Below are positions 6,791 to 8,524 of a DNA stretch of 8,524 nucleotides, one piece after another. Numbering within the stretch: the first letter of the stretch is position 1; each line of letters opens with the position of its first letter. A program made the translations under genes and the position numbers. The notes under the pieces are model-generated. The model was not told the DNA's origin and did no database searches. It saw only the letters and a program-made list of their open reading frames with translations. Source of the DNA: UBA6624 sp964517115 [NCBI: uncultured bacterium]. GTDB taxonomy: Bacteria; UBP7; UBA6624. The DNA lies in assembly GCA_964517115.1 (NCBI GenBank), contig CAZFBE010000033.1, positions 1 to 8,524 of the forward strand, written 5' to 3'.

Positions 6791-7297
6791 ATGAAAGTAA
6801 AAGGAAACGTATTTCGATTTGAACACAATATAGACACAGACATAATTATTCCTGCAAGATATTGCTCAAGCTATCAGAAAGAAGATTTAACGCCTCATTG
6901 CATGGAAGGTCATCCAGAATGGACTGATGGATCTTTTGCAAAGCAAGTCAAAGATGGTGACATAATCGTTGCTGGTGATAATTTTGGATGTGGGTCTTCA
7001 AGGGAGGTTGCTCCACTTTGCATCAAATGGTCAGGAGTTTCTTTAGTTATAGCAAATTCTTTTGCTCGAATTTTTTACAGAAATGCAATCAATATCGGAT
7101 TGCCAATATTGGTTTGCAAGGAGATGGTAGAAATTACAGATCATCAAGATGAAATAAAAGCAAACCTAAGAACTGGAGAGATTGTAAATATCACAAAAAA
7201 CAAAACGTTTCAAGCTGAGCCTTTTCCAAAATTTATTGAAGAAATAATAAAATCTGGCGGACTTATCAATTGGATTAAAGAGCAAGGTTTGACATAA
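6791..7297 (+). CDS. leuD: Aconitase-family small subunit (3-isopropylmalate dehydratase / homoaconitase type)
   Basis: This 168 aa protein is the swivelling small subunit that pairs with an iron-sulfur large subunit (LeuC/HacA type) to isomerise a hydroxy-acid in 2-oxoacid chain elongation. It has NIDTDIIIPARY (13-24), GDIIVAGDNFGCGSSRE (56-72) and ANSFARIFYRNAINIGLP, all highly diagnostic, and ends with GGLINWI. The length fits the short form of archaea and some bacteria, not the roughly 200 aa enterobacterial LeuD. Two positions differ from what I expect: the usual REH after GCGSS is REV (Val73), and the substrate-loop region after PARY is CSSY instead of the usual Leu-containing YLxx sequence. 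These loop residues help set specificity (isopropylmalate, homoaconitate, citramalate), so the substrate is uncertain. ATG 6791 lies 15 nt after purH, with no clear Shine-Dalgarno site. The following synthase gene supports a leucine-, isoleucine- or lysine-type pathway. No large subunit is seen in the window. Confidence 0.92.
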   Translation: MKVKGNVFRFEHNIDTDIIIPARYCSSYQKEDLTPHCMEGHPEWTDGSFAKQVKDGDIIVAGDNFGCGSSREVAPLCIKWSGVSLVIANSFARIFYRNAINIGLPILVCKEMVEITDHQDEIKANLRTGEIVNITKNKTFQAEPFPKFIEEIIKSGGLINWIKEQGLT

Positions 7298-7299
7298 TT

Positions 7300-8517
7300 T
7301 TGAAAAAAGAAAATAATCTTATTTTTGACTGGAATAAAAAAGATGCTTTATTTTTTCCAAAAAATCCGCCTCAACTCGATGATGAAACATTAAGGGATGG
7401 GCTTCAAAGCCCTTCAGTAAAAACTCCAACCCTTGAAGAAAAAATAAAAATAATTCACTTCATTAGTGACCTAGGAATTGAATCTGCAAATATTGGCCTT
7501 CCCGGAGCAGGCAAACATGTAGAGAGATCTTCATTGAGCTTAGCAAAAGAAATATCAGATCAAAATTTGAAAATTTATCCCAATTGTGCAGCGAGAACAC
7601 TACAGGTAGATATCGAACCTGTAGTAAGGATACAGCAAAAAAGTGGTCTAAAAATGGAGGTTAGCACTTTTATTGGATCATCTCCGATAAGACAATATGC
7701 CGAAGGGTGGACGATGGAAAAAATGCTTAAAGATACTGAAGAATCAGTTTCTTTTGCAATAAAAAATGGCTTGGATGTTATGTATGTAACTGAAGACACA
7801 ACTCGAGCAAACCCTGAAGATTTAAAAAAACTTTATGGCACAGCAATAAACTATGGGGCAAAAAGAGTAACCATTTGTGATACTGTAGGACATTCAACAC
7901 CCCAGGGAGTGAAATCTTTAGTAAGTTTTATAAGAGATTTTGTAGATAGCATTGAAAAAAACATACAGGTAGATTGGCATGGGCATCGAGACAGAGGTTT
8001 GGATATTCCAAATACAATTGCCGCCATTGAAGCAGGAGCTGACAGGGTGCATGGAACGGCCTTGGGAATTGGAGAAAGGGTTGGAAACACTCCCATAGAT
8101 CAACTTTTAGTGAATTTCAAACTTTTAGGATGGATTGATAGAGATTTGTCAAAATTGTCTGATTATGTGAAATTTGTAAGCAAGGCAACAGGGGTTCCTA
8201 TACCCAAAGGCTATCCAGTTGTCGGAGAGGATGCATTCAGAACTGGGACAGGAGTTCATGCTGCAGCAGTTATCAAAGCTTTGAAAAAGGGTGATGACTG
8301 GTTGGCAGATAGGGTTTACAGCGGTGTCCCTGCAGGGAAGTTTGGGCTAAAACAAAAAATTGAAATTGGACCAATGAGCGGGAAGTCAAATATTGTTTAT
8401 TGGCTTAAAGAAAACAACTGCAAAAATGATGAAACAACAATCAACAAAATTTTTGAAGCAGCAAAAAAGTCTAAAAAAATATTAACTGATAAAGAGTTGC
8501 ATGAATTAACATCTTGA
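7300..8517 (+). CDS. DRE-TIM acyltransferase: isopropylmalate / homocitrate / citramalate synthase-like
   Basis: The 405 aa product is a TIM-barrel enzyme that condenses acetyl-CoA with a 2-oxoacid. Family marks: DETLRDGLQSP (residues 28-38, catalytic Arg32, metal-ligand Asp33), ICDTVGHSTP (from 192), metal-binding HGHRD (His227 and His229) and GERVGNTP (258-265). The region after the barrel has EDAFRTGTGVHAAAVIKA, YSGVPAGKFGL (from 340) and IGPMSGKSNIVYWL, as in the catalytic subdomains of this group. It ends there, so the roughly 130-residue leucine-sensing C-terminal domain of LeuA is absent. RDGLQ (as in HMG-CoA lyase) instead of RDGEQ, and HGHRD instead of HxHND, set it apart from classical LeuA and suggest a divergent LeuA-related subfamily. 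The start is TTG 7300, two nt after the leuD-like stop; AAGG about 12 nt upstream is a weak ribosome site. The neighbouring dehydratase subunit supports the pathway, but the 2-oxoacid cannot be named. Confidence 0.88.
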   Translation: MKKENNLIFDWNKKDALFFPKNPPQLDDETLRDGLQSPSVKTPTLEEKIKIIHFISDLGIESANIGLPGAGKHVERSSLSLAKEISDQNLKIYPNCAARTLQVDIEPVVRIQQKSGLKMEVSTFIGSSPIRQYAEGWTMEKMLKDTEESVSFAIKNGLDVMYVTEDTTRANPEDLKKLYGTAINYGAKRVTICDTVGHSTPQGVKSLVSFIRDFVDSIEKNIQVDWHGHRDRGLDIPNTIAAIEAGADRVHGTALGIGERVGNTPIDQLLVNFKLLGWIDRDLSKLSDYVKFVSKATGVPIPKGYPVVGEDAFRTGTGVHAAAVIKALKKGDDWLADRVYSGVPAGKFGLKQKIEIGPMSGKSNIVYWLKENNCKNDETTINKIFEAAKKSKKILTDKELHELTS

Positions 8518-8524
8518 TGACTTT
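8517..8524 (+). CDS. Possible start of the next operon gene, cut by the window edge
   Basis: An ATG at 8517-8519 overlaps the stop of the synthase gene by one base (TGATG), the coupling typical of tight operons; only Met-Thr plus two bases of a third codon are visible. Context makes an aconitase-family large subunit (LeuC type) a plausible candidate, because its partner small subunit lies just upstream, but nothing in eight bases proves it. Confidence 0.3.

Noticed and set aside
7575-8103. Three minus-strand open frames inside the synthase gene
   Set aside because: They overlap the conserved TIM-barrel coding sequence and look like antisense shadows.
1-8524. A defence island or phage-derived system containing the SNF2 ATPase
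   Set aside because: No methylase, nuclease, phospholipase D, integrase or other defence partner is present; all other genes are biosynthetic. The left flank is not visible, so this is not excluded outside the window.
1-8524. CRISPR arrays, tRNA genes, insertion-sequence ends and long repeats
   Set aside because: Nearly every base is assigned to an intact coding frame, and no regularly spaced repeats, cloverleaf-like sequence or terminal inverted repeats were found by eye.

Overview
This is an AT-rich window (GC about one third by eye) that is almost entirely coding. Arginine is written mostly AGA/AGG and isoleucine very often ATA. Three of the seven visible genes appear to start at TTG or GTG, and Shine-Dalgarno sites are weak or absent. 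This style, together with a short (168 aa) LeuD-type subunit, suggests a streamlined low-GC archaeon. However, a fused bifunctional PurH and a WecD-like acyltransferase are more usual in bacteria, so a candidate-phylum bacterium is not excluded. No rRNA or tRNA is present to settle this.

Layout. Positions 1-1924 (minus strand) hold the N-terminal 641 codons of an SNF2-family superfamily 2 ATPase. Its last helicase motifs lie beyond the left edge. From about 1928/1946 to the right end, six genes run on the plus strand with overlaps or gaps of at most about 15 nt, so they look like one operon. The two transcription directions meet head to head with only 3 to 21 nt between the start codons.

The first three plus-strand genes make a sugar cassette: a PLP-dependent DegT/ArnB-type sugar aminotransferase, a GT4-type glycosyltransferase, and a two-lobed protein resembling WecD, the dTDP-fucosamine N-acetyltransferase. 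Together they could put an amino group on a nucleotide-linked keto-sugar, acylate that amine, and transfer the sugar to a surface glycan, glycolipid or glycoprotein. The next three genes are metabolic: purH (last two steps of IMP synthesis), a LeuD/HacB-type aconitase-family small subunit, and a DRE-TIM acyltransferase of the isopropylmalate/homocitrate/citramalate synthase type. The last two fit a 2-oxoacid chain-elongation pathway (leucine, isoleucine or lysine). The large dehydratase subunit is not in the window, but an ATG overlapping the last stop codon (TGATG, 8515-8519) may begin it or another pathway gene.

I see no CRISPR array, insertion sequence, phage gene, RNA gene or clear defence system. 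The more unusual points are the very tight divergent start region with a small direct repeat and palindrome, substitutions at expected catalytic positions of the WecD-like protein, motif changes in PurH, and the atypical DRE-TIM synthase.
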